From NCBI GenBank assembly GCA_036346275.1, contig CM070723.1:1426001-1490000 (forward strand): a stretch of DNA of 64,000 nucleotides. The letters are read 5' to 3'. Numbering within the stretch: position 1 is the stretch's first letter; each line of letters begins with the position of its first letter. Below the pieces are notes generated by a model. It saw only the letters and a program-made list of their open reading frames with translations. It was not told the DNA's origin and did not search any database. This stretch comes from Otatea glauca (lineage: Eukaryota; Streptophyta; Magnoliopsida; Poales; Poaceae). This document shows, piece by piece, positions 21,634-32,240 of this stretch. The translations under genes and the position numbers were made by a program.

Positions 21634-24600
21634 TTCTCCCCCTCTAAAATTGGAGTCATCCTCGACTCAATCTCATCTTTTTTGCCCATGTATGGTTTTA
21701 AATCTGAAATGTTAAAAGTGGGACTAAACCCAAAATCTGCAGGCAACTCAAGCTTATATGCATTATCATTAATCTTTGCAAGTACTTTAAAAGGACCATC
21801 AGCTCGAGGCATTAATTTAGACTTTCTCAATTCAGGAAACCTATCTTTGCGTAGGTGCAACCAAACAAGATCACCAGGTTCAAAGGTTAATTGTTTTCTA
21901 CCCTGGCTACCATATGTTTTATATTTTGCATTCATCTTTTCAATATTTTATTTAACTAATTCATGCATTTTCAAACTCAATTCAGCACGGCTTTTAGCAT
22001 CAAAATTTAATGTTTCAGAAGGAGTTAAAGGTAACAAATCAATAGGAGCAAGAGGATTAAACCCATATACGATCTGAAATGGACTTACCTTGGTTGTGGA
22101 GTGTATGGACCTGTTATAAGCAAATTCAATATGAGGTAAGCACTCTTCCCACATCTTCAGATTTGTCTCGAGACAATGTGCGGTTGACGACCTCCGTCTG
22201 TCCGTCGGTTTGAGGGTGACAAGTAGTGGAGAAAAGCAATTTTGTCCCTAATTTATTCCATAGGCTTCTACAAAATGACTCAAGAACTTTGCATCACGGT
22301 CTGAAACGATGGTATTGGGCACACCATGTAAACGAACGATCTCCCTGAAAAACAAATCAGCAACGTTTGTAGCATCGTCTCTCTTATGACAAGGTATAAA
22401 ATACGCTATTTTAGAGAAACGATCAACCACCACAAATATACTATCCCTTACCCTCTTAGTCCTAGGCAATCCTAACACAAAATCCATTGAAATATCCTCC
22501 CAAGGAATGCTAGGGACAGGAAGAGGCATGTAAAGACCATGTGGATTCAAACGGGACTTAGCTTTATTGCAAGTGGTGCACCGTGACACATAGCGCTCGA
22601 CATCACGCCTCATCTTAAGCCAAAAGAAATGGGCAGTAAGTACATCCTTCGTCTTCTTCACTCCAAAGTGTCCCATCAAACTACCTTTGTGCGCTTCCTG
22701 CAAAAACAAAAGGCGAACAGAACTAGCTGGAACGCATAGCTTGTTAGCACGATATAATAATCCATCATTTAGCACATATTTATTCCAAGTTCTTCCTTCT
22801 TTACATTTCAGATAAGCATCTCTAAAATCCAGATCAGTGGCATACAAGTCCTTGATTGTTTCCAAACCAAAAATTTTATGATCAAGTTGTGATAATAAAG
22901 TATATCTCCGAGACAACGCATCGGCAATCACATTGTCTTTACCTTTCTTATGCTTGATGATATAGGGAAACGATTCAATGAACTCAACCCATTTAGTATG
23001 TCGTTTATTTAGTTTTGCTTGGCTTCTAATATATTTTAAAGATTCATGATCGGAATGAATAACAAATTCTTTGGGCCAAAGGTAATGTTGCCATGTTTCT
23101 AACACACGCACTAAAGCATACAATTCTTTGTCATATGTAGAATAATTCAGAGTAGGGCCATTCAATTTTTCACTAAAATATGCAACGGGTTTACCTTCTT
23201 GTAGTAACACTCCTCCTATTCCAATCCCACTAGCATCACACTCTAACTCAAAAGTCTTACCGAAATCGGGGAGTTGAAGTAGAGGGGCATTGGTGAGCTT
23301 CTCCTTTAACACATTAAAAGCATGTTTTTTGTGCTGGTTCCCAGTAGAAAAGAATGCCTTTCTTTGTTAACTCATTCAATGGTGCCGCAATAGTACTGAA
23401 ATCCTTCACAAAACGCATATAGAATTCTGCATAACCATGAAAACTTCTCACCTGTGTGACTGTCTCAGGCGTTGGCCAGCTCTTGATTGCGTCAATTTTC
23501 GCTTCATCCACTTCTATCCCCTGTGGAGTAACAACATATCTAAGAAAAAAGACTCGATCCGTACAAAAGGTGCATTTCTCAAGATTACCAAACAAATGTG
23601 CATCTCTCAAAGCATTAAAAACAGCACGTAAATATTCCATGTGTTCTCTATGTGACTTGCTATAGATTAAAATATCATCAAAATAAACCACCACAGATTT
23701 TCCAATGAAAACACATAAAACTTCGTTCATTACCCGCATGAAAGTGCTAGGTGCGTTAGTTAACCCAAAAGGCATGACTAACCACTCATATAACCCAAAC
23801 TTAGTTTTGAAAGCAGTTTTCCATTCGTCTCCCAACTTCATTCTAATTTGGTGGTATCCACTTCGCAAGTCTACCTTAGAAAAAATGATAGAACCACTTA
23901 ACTCATCAAGGATATCGTCTAACCTAGGAATAGGATGACGATACCTTATTGTGATATTATTAATGGCTCTACAATCTACGCACATTCGCCAACTACCATC
24001 ATTTTTAGGAACCAAAATAACAGGAACGACACAAGGACTAAGGCTCTCTCGTACATACCCTCGGTCCAGTAAGTCTTAGACTTGGCGCTGAATTTCCTTA
24101 GTCTCTTCGGGGTTGGTTCGGTAAGGCGCACGGTTTAGTAAAGTCGCCCCCGGAATCAAGTCAATTTGATGCTCAATTCCCCTCATAGGTGGCAACCCTG
24201 GGGAAGTTCATCCGGGAATACATCCTCATACTCCTGCAAAAAATTAATGACAGCAGGAGGCAAAGAGCTAGGCAATTTATCAAGGGAAAAATAAGCCTCT
24301 TTGTAAATCAAAGCATAGCAAGACAAATCAGACTCATCAAGCGCAAGCAAATCAGATTTTGTAGCAAGAATGTTAGCACCTTTCAATTTAATTCCCGCCT
24401 TCCTAACACTAGGTGCTTCCTTTTCATTTTTAGGTGGGAAAACTTCTTTAGCTACATCCTGATTTTCAGTGTTAGTTTCCTTCACTTGACGTTCTTTTTC
24501 AGCTCTTCCTAACTCATCTTTCAAAATGGCAGCAGGGGTCATTGGAATTAATTCAATGGTTCTTCCTTTATGTGTGAAAGTGTATTTATTGCTTCTACTA

Positions 24601-24905
24601 TGGTGTAAAGCATCAGTATCATATTGCCAAGGCCTACCTAAAAGCAAAGAACAAGCTTGAATAGGCACGATATCAAAATCTGCATGATCATGGTAGGTAC
24701 CAATTGAAAAATGCACTCTCACAATCTTATTTACCTTCAACTTACCGCAAGAGTTGAACCATTGAATGTAATATGGCCGCGGGTGCTGCTGCGTGGTCAA
24801 GCCAAGCTTCTCGACCAGCTCAATGCTAGCAAGGTTGTTGCAACTACCTCTATCGATGATGACGCGACATGATCTTTCCTTCACCACGAAGTTTGTTTTG
24901 AACAA
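21564..24905 (-). pseudogene. CRM-like pol: protease, RT, RNase H, integrase
   Basis: Protease is at 24183-24905; its active-site motif reads DRGS where DGGS is expected. Reverse transcriptase is at 23314-24015 with MPFGLTNAPSTF and the catalytic VVYFDDILIYS. RNase H and integrase are at 22248-23312, with the RNase H block LECDASGIGIGGVL, a zinc-binding H-x-H/C-x2-C region and an integrase core starting SMDFVLGLPRTKR. The integrase tail is at 21564-22154, with DLVWLHLRKDRFP and FNISDLKPY. Frames are interrupted between about 24015 and 24183, at 23313, at about 22155-22247, and at 21936-21947. The altered protease residue plus these breaks make it inactive. Confidence 0.8.
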
Positions 24906-25129
24906 AAGGTGTGGCGCTGATTTTGCTCCGCTCTCTCCATTTGAGCACTAAGTACTCGTTGTGCTACAATACTCATATACCTCTCAGAAGTTTCAGCTCC
25001 AAATCTGTCCACTCTATCATCATCACTACCCGTCGCATGTTCGTCACCTACGGGGTTAGCTGAAACAAGCGCCAAATCTTCATCATCAATATCACTAGCA
25101 CTAGTATGCTCACCTAAGAACGAGCTCAC
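24881..25129 (-). pseudogene. Gag/protease junction fused to truncated 5' LTR
   Basis: The frame opens with LTR-derived SSFLGE, then continues with an acidic stretch and ERYMSIVAQRVLSAQMERAEQN, a block known just upstream of the CRM protease. The LTR-to-gag transition near 25100-25115 is a deletion joint. It shows that the middle of the 5' end was removed without the partner LTR, that is, by illegitimate recombination. Confidence 0.6.
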
Positions 25130-25518
25130 CTTGTAATTGAATTGTTTTGCTCGGGCTCGTGTTATTGGACCAGAGTTAAAGTTGTATCCATAGGAGTTAT
25201 GTCCTCATCATATGTGATGGTACTCATCACAGACGGTTCTAGTATTGAACCGTCTGGGATGTATCGACTACTGCAAAACAAAAATTCGGTTTTCCTGTCA
25301 CTTGAACCCGAGACCTCACATACGCAGGCCAAGCCGTTTGCCAACTTAGCTAAGTACCACTTGATAAACTTTACACACATTTAATATATGAGCTAGTTTA
25401 CAATATAGACGGTTCAATCTTTGAACTGTTTGGGATGAGTCACCTGTCTATAAACCCTCGGCCTCACCTGTCTCCAACCCTAGCGGCCTCACCTGTCTCC
25501 CTGTGCGCCTCCGAACCC

Positions 25519-25758
25519 TAGCCCCACCTCGCTGCTCCTCACCGGCGCGCTCGACGAAACCACCCACCTCTGGCACCTCGATGAGCTCGCCTTTGCCACC
25601 CCACCCGCGCACAGCCACGTGCTTGGGATCGTCTCCCTCGCCACCCACCCCACCATCACCGTCGCAGTCTCCCTCAACAACTATGTATGTGTCTTCGACG
25701 TCGACTTCGGCGCCTCTGTTGCCACGCTCGAGGCCCCGCCTTCCAGTTCCACCCAAAG
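25519..25758 (+). pseudogene. Captured WD40-repeat gene exon (SKI8/VIP3-like)
   Basis: Inside the CACTA, one frame reads LLTGALDETTHLWHLDEL…HVLGIVSLATHP…VSLNNYVCVFDVDFGASVATLEAPP. This is the opening WD40 blade region of the plant SKI8/VIP3 (WDR61) family, where LTGSLDETVRLWR and SLDSFVRVFDVD are typical. A donor follows (CCCAAAG/GTAAAG at 25758-25759) and the next about 1.3 kb looks intronic. About five codons just before FHPK appear deleted (the expected SEVW block is missing). No downstream WD40 exons are found. SKI8 proteins serve the Ski and Paf1 complexes; this fragment is only a transduplicated piece carried by the transposon. Confidence 0.65.
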
Positions 25759-27073
25759 GTAAAGATAGGTGCTTTCTTGCCATTTGGCGGTGGTTTTCGT
25801 AGATTCGAGGGTGGAGATGATGAAATGTGTGAGGTTTTAGTGACCTAGTGTGGCGGTTGTAGTTAATTCCAGAATAGAATGCCATAAAAATGTGGGTATG
25901 GACCGGATTCGGTGAATTTCAGTGTAGAATGCAATGAAAAATGCGGCCTTGGTTTGGCATTTTGGAGTGCTTCCAGACTTCAGCAGGTTTGCAGGTCTGA
26001 CCCTTTACTGGTTTGTTGCTGCTCATTGGTCTTCATTTGTTAATTGTTGGTACAATGGTCATGTGAAATATGACCTGGTTAGTAATTACATTTTCTTGAT
26101 TATAGACATACAGATGATGATTTACAGCTACTTGTCTCTATTTTATTCTCACCACATGTATTTGGATGCATAAAAATGTACTTCATTTTACTCTCACCAT
26201 TAATCCCTGTATGTACCTTGTCCGGATGAGCTACTTCATAATATTGAAAGAAGTGATTTTGTACCTCTTACATATGCAACATGATACATATTGCATATGT
26301 CTTCTACTGTTCTTTTTGCTGAATTTTACTTGTTGTCATTACTTTGTCCTTTTGATTCTCAGCTCGAATTACTTGCTGTCATTAGCTTAGTGAAAGCTGA
26401 ATGCAAACTGAATTTATTGGTTCCTCTATCTTTGTTACCTTTTGAATGTTGAATGCAAACTGAATTTATTAGTAAAAGCTCGAATTACTTGCTTTCGGTT
26501 TGTACCAGAGTAGCACCATCGTAATACTTGCTTTCTGTTTTTTCCCTTTGTCTTATGTGTTTGAGATGCATATGACATATAGTACATACAATGTATGATC
26601 TGTGATAGCTTTGTTAAGAGTCTCTTTGCATGATTCATGTCCTATTTCATTAGTATCAGGTTATTAGTGACTAGAAACAGATGATATTGAATGTATTTGT
26701 TAAGTCTTAGTTCTCATATTCTGAACTTGTCGATGCTTCAATGTTTTCTCCTGATTTTTCTCTATACTACTTGCTGCCTTTTATTACTCGATGATGCAAA
26801 TTGGATCAATTGATGAATTGGACAATTAAGGTTGTGAATTAGGCCTTGAACCAGTAGACTTGCATGCTAGAAATTATTTAATTCACTTCATTGTGGTAAA
26901 GCTTGTTCTTATTTGTTACCTGTAGTTGTCCTCTTTTGATTAGTATCTGTGTTACTTTATTTGCCTATGCACTGCTCTTTTGGTTCGATTGATTAAATAA
27001 CATACTATCCGAACTGGTATTATTCTGAATTCTGATCATAAGAACAGTGAAATTGATTAAAGAATACCTTAAA
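25759..27073 (+). other. Captured intron-like sequence following WD40 exon
   Basis: T-rich sequence with intron-like composition, starting with a GT donor. No further exon or CACTA coding block recognised. It ends at the solo LTR target duplication (CTACA, 27074-27078). Confidence 0.4.
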
Positions 27074-27078
27074 CTACA

Positions 27079-28076
27079 TGTCGGCGTTTCGAGCACCGGC
27101 AAGTAAATTTGTAAGTCTAAGAGGCCGCGCGTTCCCACTCCCTGAATGGTTAGACTCGGAAGCCCAAGATGTATACTGGTTCGGGCCGAATGTCCCTACT
27201 CCAGTTCGTGTGGTGGTATTGTATTGTCTTTAGGGCGGATGGTTACACAGTGTTTACAAGAGCGAGCTAAGAGCCTTAGCGCAAGAATGCTCGTTGCTTG
27301 TGCGTGTGTCCCCCCCTCTCCCCTGGGGGTTCCTGCCTCCCTTTATACGGTAGGAAGGGGCAGGTTACATCGAGAGTAGGGGAAGGGCGAGGTGACCTAT
27401 GCTGAGAGCTTTGGTCCTTCGTTCTGTCGACTGGTCACCGCTCGTCTTGCCCACGCTGGGTCGGTAGCCTTGTTGGGCAGAGCGGTTAGCTGCTTTGTTG
27501 GAAAATGGCGAACCTGCCTTCTGTGAGCCTGATGAGTGTTGACGTTGCCGTGTGTAACGTTGGTGCTGCCTCGGGAGGGTGCGTGCTTTCGTGTCGTACA
27601 TGACCGGTCGATGGGACTGGAGGCTTGACTTCAGCAGCCATTAAACCATCTCGGGAAGGGGCACTGCTTTGCGCGATCCACGATTGACCTGTCCGTAAGT
27701 GCGTGGTCGTGGGCGGTGGAGACTTCGACACGCGGCCCTTGGCGGAGGTTGCCTTGGTTCGATCGGAGCCGGGGGATCCGACCTGCTGTGGAGGTCGGGA
27801 TCCATGCTTGGTCGGAGTCGGGGGATCCGACCTGCTGCGGAGGTTGGGTGCCATGCTTGGTCGGAGTCGGGGGATCCCGTCCCGCTGCGGAGGTCGGGAA
27901 CCCTGCTTGGTCGGGGATGCCTACCCCGGTCGGTCGGGAATGGGCGTCCTGTGCGGCCCTACAGGTGCTTTTGGTCGGTAGCGGGCTTGGAGCGGCCTGC
28001 TAGGCTTGAGCTATGCTTGAGGCAGCCCGCTCGTCACCCTGGGCCGTTGGGGTACCCCTGGTATGAGTATTCGTCA
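27079..28076 (-). mobile_element. Ty3/gypsy solo LTR (998 bp) inside CACTA
   Basis: Same family as 14640-15480: ends TGTCGGCGTTTCG…GTATTCGTCA, with a perfect 5-bp target duplication CTACA at 27074-27078 and 28077-28081. A minus-strand TATA (CGTATAAAGG) lies near 27345. It is about 157 bp longer than its relative, largely because a unit near 54 bp (GGTCGGAGTCGGGGGATCC…) is present about three times at 27765-27930 but about once at 15295-15350. Confidence 0.88.
27765..27930. repeat. Tandem repeat in solo LTR (about 54 bp x 3)
   Basis: Copies begin with GGTCGGAGTCGGGGGATCC and continue GACCTGCTGCGGAGGT. The number of copies differs from the related LTR at 14640, so the array changes length by slippage or unequal exchange. 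Confidence 0.7.
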
Positions 28077-28081
28077 CTACA

Positions 28082-28636
28082 TGATTAGGAATGTAAGGGT
28101 TCAAGGCCTTCTTTACATAGTTAATTGTTTAGTTCAAATGAGATAAACTTGACCCAAGTGTAGATGAGGTAAGAGCTAGCCTCTAGCATTCCTACGCCAA
28201 GTGCTAGAGAGCACTATCAATCAATTACACATTAATTTGGACTTAGTATTATATTCTTGCTCTTATTCTCGCAATTTGTAAAACTGTCCAGAAATCAATT
28301 TTTGTGTTTGTTCTGTTTAATTTGAAGTATTGGATGGTTAGCTAGTTCCTTTAAAAAGCTAACAACAAGTACAAAAGTTCAATATGTTGGGTGTTCAATT
28401 TTGCTTTTCTTAACTTACCTTCTCTTAACCTTGTATATACAAAATAGCTTTTAACCTACCTTCTCTTAACTTTGCTTCTCTTAACTTACCTTCTCTTAAC
28501 CTTGCATCATACAATTACAACTGTACTAAATAACGCGTAAATTTACTTTCTTTCCTCTTCTATGACCCTCTATGAATTGTTGATTTACCAATTTGCCTGA
28601 TCTTTAAAGATCTAACACGACCTACTTCATTACAAG
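28082..28636. other. CACTA internal non-coding region with short tandem repeats
   Basis: Between the solo LTR and the second CACTA ORF. 28405-28505 holds several direct copies of CTTAACTTACCTTCTCTTAAC-like words. Otherwise no feature seen. Confidence 0.5.
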
Positions 28637-29812
28637 ATGGCGTCCCCTCATTCTTCATCGCCGAATGGATCTGATAAGGCGCCCAATATAGAAAAACAGA
28701 GGCGCAGTTCAAGAGGACTTAGTAAAAAGCCCCAGAGCTGATATACCATCACGGCAATCGATCCGCAGGATGGAGCCCCTACCACACCTCCTAAGGCTGC
28801 GGCAGCATTCCAGACATTATGCTAGATCATTGGGTGTGAAAGGGTCCCCATCACGTATCCATCATGGAAGACGCTGACAGATGAGGAGCACGACAGCCTG
28901 GTGACAGAATTTTTCGCGTCGTTCGAGCTCCCACAAGATGCCATACACGCACTACAACGGTATGCGTTGCTAGTGGCGGAAAAGGCGTGGAAGAACTTCA
29001 AGAGTGTCCTCGTCACTAATTACGTGAATAAGGAAATGACTCTGATCCAGAAGTACGGGTTCATTACTGAATACGTGTGGGAACGATTTGTTAAGATGAA
29101 GATGACAGAAGAGTTCATGCGTCAAAGTGTGGCGCACAAGACCGTTCAGTCAAAGAACACCCACCCGCACAGACTCGATTCCACTATGTACACAGGCAAA
29201 ATCGCGCAATGAACGAGGGAGGACGACGAGGCAATCCAGAAGGAGGTCGCGCCACCGTTTGCCTCGATCTTGGACCTGCGCGCCCAAAACTGGGTAAGAG
29301 CGAGGTCACGTCCCACGTCTTCAGGCGACGTATCCTTTGCCAACCCTGCAGACGAGAAAGTGTCCCAACGCCTAATATCGTTAAGCACGGAATCTTACCA
29401 GGGCTCTTTCACTTTAGACAGAAAGAAAGATATACTCTCCACGGCCTTGGGAAACAAGGAGCACCTGGGTTGCACCCGAGGCCTAGGTGTTTTCATTCCC
29501 TGAAAAATAGGATTCCCACAAGACTCTGACACGTACCGGAGTAGGAAGAGAAGCAAAGCCGAACGCGAGGAACGGCTAGTAGCCCTGATTGAGGAAAGGG
29601 TTGAGGAAAGGCTGATAGCGCAGTTCGATAGTCAGCTAAGAAGCTTTGAGGAAAGGATGGACCAAAGGGTGGCTGCGGAGAGACAAGCACGAAACGTGCA
29701 AGCCAAGAAGCACAGGCGCGGTTCAGCCCAACTAACCGTCGGAGCAGTTGCGCGTCCGCCCCTAAGACGGACGTGGACGACGCCAGATTTCCTCCCGACG
29801 ACACCTGAGTAA
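28637..29812 (+). pseudogene. CACTA second protein (PTTA/En-Spm type), broken
   Basis: The ATG at 28637 starts MASPHSSSPNGSDKAP, a Ser/Lys/Arg-rich start followed by RRSSRGLSKK. After an early stop (near 28739), related frames continue with DEEHDSLVTEFFASFELP, RYALLVAEKAWKNFKSVL and WERFVKMKMTEEF (28870-29140). A later frame has DPADEKVSQRL-like text (ANPADEKVS, about 29340), and the C-terminal part is a charged coiled coil (EERVEERLIAQFDSQLRSFEERMDQR, 29580-29670) ending at 29810. This matches the Ptta/En/Spm plant transposase family that accompanies TNP2 and is thought to bind subterminal repeats. At least three in-frame stops or shifts make it nonfunctional. Confidence 0.7.
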
Positions 29813-29895
29813 TATACATGTTTGCAATGCTCCTTAGATAGACTTATTTTCGTGTTAGCTAATTAAATTTATACCCTTATGTAGGTGGCCACGCC

Positions 29896-30399
29896 ATGCA
29901 ATCTTCAAGTGAGGCTTGTCAACAGCTCTGTTCTCCTGCAGGCTGTTTGGGGGGCACGTATCCATCCGATGTAGAGGCATTTGTGCACGATCGTACTTTA
30001 GATCTGGGCTATGCGAAGGTCCATGTCACTCTAGAGATGCCCCTAAATGACGAGATTGTCACACTAAGGGATGCCATCATCACATTCATCCAGTGGCCCA
30101 AGAAGGACATCTCTTTCGACGCCCGCCCTGCAACACCGAAGCTACAAGCACTACCGGAGCCATGTGATGCGCCGGAGCTACCAGTACTACCGGAGCCATG
30201 TGCTGCACCAAAGGAGCCCACCAAACCGGCTACCATGTCCCGTCAGACACATGCCATTACTACAATTCGGGCCAAGTCGTCTCCCGTGAAGACGATATTT
30301 GATAGACGGCGAGACGGCGACAAGGGCAAATCGAAAGGGACCACATCAGCCCATGATTTTCCGTTTGCCCTATTGGCACGGCAATTAGAACTGGGATAA
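29896..30399 (+). CDS. CACTA-associated exon (DUF8039-like)
   Basis: A 167-residue open frame continuing the second CACTA gene after an intron-like gap (29813-29885 with AG at 29885). The N-terminal half (AKVHVTLEMPLNDEIVTLRDAIITFIQWPKKDI) matches the small domain typically found between the PTTA coiled coil and the Ulp1 domain in grass CACTA proteins. The middle has a short Pro/Ala tandem repeat (LPEPCDAPELPVLPEPCAAP). The start codon shown is only the first ATG in the frame; the true exon probably begins at the upstream acceptor. Host function unlikely. Confidence 0.5.
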   Translation: MQSSSEACQQLCSPAGCLGGTYPSDVEAFVHDRTLDLGYAKVHVTLEMPLNDEIVTLRDAIITFIQWPKKDISFDARPATPKLQALPEPCDAPELPVLPEPCAAPKEPTKPATMSRQTHAITTIRAKSSPVKTIFDRRRDGDKGKSKGTTSAHDFPFALLARQLELG

Positions 30400-30419
30400 C
30401 CGTTCGTACCGAAAGAGCA

Positions 30420-31330
30420 CCAGGAGATGCTTACATTATCCTGAGTTAGATTGCAAGATTGGTGCATGGAACAAGCCAACAAGCCGGTGGTACAACGGGC
30501 ATCGAGTATCTCGGTCAGCTTCAAGGAGGAGCATTTCTTACACCGGTTTTTGGATGATATCTTCGTGGTCGGCTTCAATGACTTGTTCGATCTGTACAAC
30601 CTCAACGCCTTACCCATGAGATGCTGGACATTGTAAGTGTGTGCAATCATGGTGTACATTTGTGTCGTACCGATAAATATCATATATATATGATCATTGA
30701 TTTTGTATATGTAGATACATGATCATGGAAGCAAAAGCAAGGGAACAATTGGTGGGTTTCCTCGATCCACACATGGTGTCCAAGCAAACTATGGACAAAA
30801 ATTTACAAGTCGTCCACGAGTACGTGGAAAAAGTATTACTGGCTTAATGGGACAAAAAATTCATACTTTTACCCCACAACCCGGGGTAAGTACTTCGTCT
30901 AGTTGCTATACTTGTTGATTTATACTGTATAACGCAGCTTGAAGTTAGGTTGAATGACTATGGTGACATACCTGTGTAGGTTTCACTGGGTTCTACTCAT
31001 AATTATATGAAGACAACCGGGTAATTTACCTTGATTCCAAAAAGGGCGGTGCCCACGACTTAGTGCCTATCAAAAATTTAGTCGACGTGTCGTTCTCTGT
31101 CTACAAAGCTCGTGGAGGGCCACACAAGAAGGACCCAGCGAAGCTGAAGCATACTTTTAACTTTTCGGTATCCACTAGTACGCAATAATCCTTCACACTC
31201 TATAATAATACCTTCAGAATTAATTAACCTATTATATTTTGACAGTACCATCACCAGCCAAAGGGCACTAACATATGTGGATTATACGTTTGTCACAACA
31301 TGGAACTCCTAATTGTTTCAAAGAAGACCA
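30420..31330 (+). pseudogene. Ulp1-like (C48) protease domain carried by CACTA
   Basis: Pieces lie in order on the plus strand, separated by intron-like gaps. 30450-30640 encodes FLHRFLDDIFVVGFNDLFDLYNL. 30715-30845 encodes YMIMEAKAREQ. About 30985-31160 carries HWVL (catalytic His region) and VIYLDSKK (catalytic Asp region). About 31245-31330 encodes QPKGTNICGLYVCHNME, which contains the glutamine and cysteine region of the active site. Ulp1 enzymes process SUMO; copies captured by CACTA and Mutator elements are well known in grasses. In-frame stops (for example near 30845) indicate decay. Confidence 0.65.
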
Positions 31331-31814
31331 ATGTCATAGAGATTTGTCAATCTTGCAACAATTGTTTCCACTTATCAATTTATATACATGCAAGACTTTA
31401 CTCTTCCCATCGACAGGCTTGACAATGCGCTGAATCTGCGTTGGAATAGACTGACCTGCTAGGTATTCGAGGATAACTTTGTGCCTTCTTGATGCGTGAG
31501 GTCGTAAATACATAAGACGAATGCCACTTAGGCCTCACCTGACGAGTTGTGAATTCGCTAGGTACCATTTGGATTAATTTGTGAACTTTGTGTTGTGAAA
31601 TTGTGAGTTTTAGTTCTGAATTCAATTTGTCAATATATCAGAGTTGATTTATGAAATGGATGTGCATACACGTTGTAATGAGTGATCTAAGTTAATTTCT
31701 GAAATGGATGTCATAATAATATGCTGGTGATGCTCTGTAATGTCTTTTGTTTCAGAGGGCATGGCTAGCATTTTCTGAGGCTAGCTAATAAATCAAAATA
31801 CTAAATAATAAAAA

Positions 31815-32039
31815 TTTAACATCATAGACGGTTCTAAAAGAGAACCGTTGGAACCGTCTGTGATGACCCTACATCACAGACGGTTCCTTGGAATCGTCTA
31901 TGATGAATCTTTTCCTTGACGATTAGCAAACCGTCTGTGACGAGGCATAGTCATCACTGACAGTTTGATACAGACGATTCATAAAACCGTTTGTAATGTG
32001 GCTTGTGAATCGTCTGTGATAGGATTGCGTGCAGTAGTG
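31815..32039. repeat. Right subterminal repeats and TIR of CACTA
   Basis: Direct and inverted copies of CATCACAGACGGTTC / AACCGTCTGTGATG, with variants GACGATT and GACAGTTT, ending in TGCAGTAGTG. Mirrors the array at 16020-16140 next to the left end. Confidence 0.85.
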
Positions 32040-32118
32040 CAATTTGTTTCATAGGGACAATTCATTAAAGTTATAGCAGCGCGAAAACCATGGAAAGCCA
32101 AGTAGGACAGGGACTCAC

Positions 32119-32133
32119 CTTCTCAGCAGCCAT
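32119..32133 (-). pseudogene. Disrupted HMA-domain gene, exon 1 (MAAEK)
   Basis: On the minus strand, ATG at 32133-32131 in context TACCATGG begins MAAEK, then a donor AAG/GTGAGT. The layout copies the intact gene: there, ATG-GCA-GAT-AAG/GTGAGT at 35833. The exon ends in phase 0, as required to join exon 2 at 15925. The CACTA element begins 80 bp downstream, so the original intron 1 was short (about 140 bp once the element and one target copy are removed). Confidence 0.75.
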
Positions 32134-32240
32134 GGTACAGAGAATAATTGGGAGCTAATACACTTCAGCAGGTTTCCACAGATACCGCAAGCCCTCAGCC
32201 ACTGTAATCGTGCTTATCGAGTATTAAGTCACGATCGACC

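Larger units (their letters stand above)
20748..25210 (-). mobile_element. CRM-like Ty3/gypsy (chromovirus) retrotransposon with 5' deletion
   Basis: Minus-strand order is protease, reverse transcriptase, RNase H, integrase, then 3' LTR (21633 down to 20748). The LTR starts TGATGAGGACAT and ends CGCATCA. The pol frame runs into the LTR, as known for CRM-type elements. At the 5' side (25210) only about the first 100 bp of the LTR remain; it then jumps straight into the gag/protease junction, so the rest of the 5' LTR, the primer-binding site and most of gag are gone. Flanks are TCTGT (20743-20747) and TATGT (25211-25215), a target duplication with one mismatch. Removing the element restores a continuous CACTA subterminal repeat (CCGTCTGT/GATGG). 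Confidence 0.8.
15984..32039 (+). mobile_element. CACTA (En/Spm) transposon, 16 kb with nested insertions
   Basis: The left end is CACTACTACAA and the right end TGCAGTAGTG, an inverted match. It is flanked by a 3-bp target duplication CAA at 15981-15983 and 32040-32042, the CACTA hallmark. Subterminal repeats of the type CATCACAGACGGTT (direct and inverted) occupy 16020-16140, 20715-20745, 25215-25260 and 31815-32020. On the plus strand it encodes TNP2 transposase remnants (16853-20083), a PTTA-type second protein (28637-29812), a DUF8039-like piece and a Ulp1-like protease domain. Nested inside are a CRM-like retrotransposon (20748-25210) and a gypsy solo LTR (27079-28076). It also carries a WD40 gene fragment. 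Both coding units are broken, so it is unlikely to be autonomous. Confidence 0.9.
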
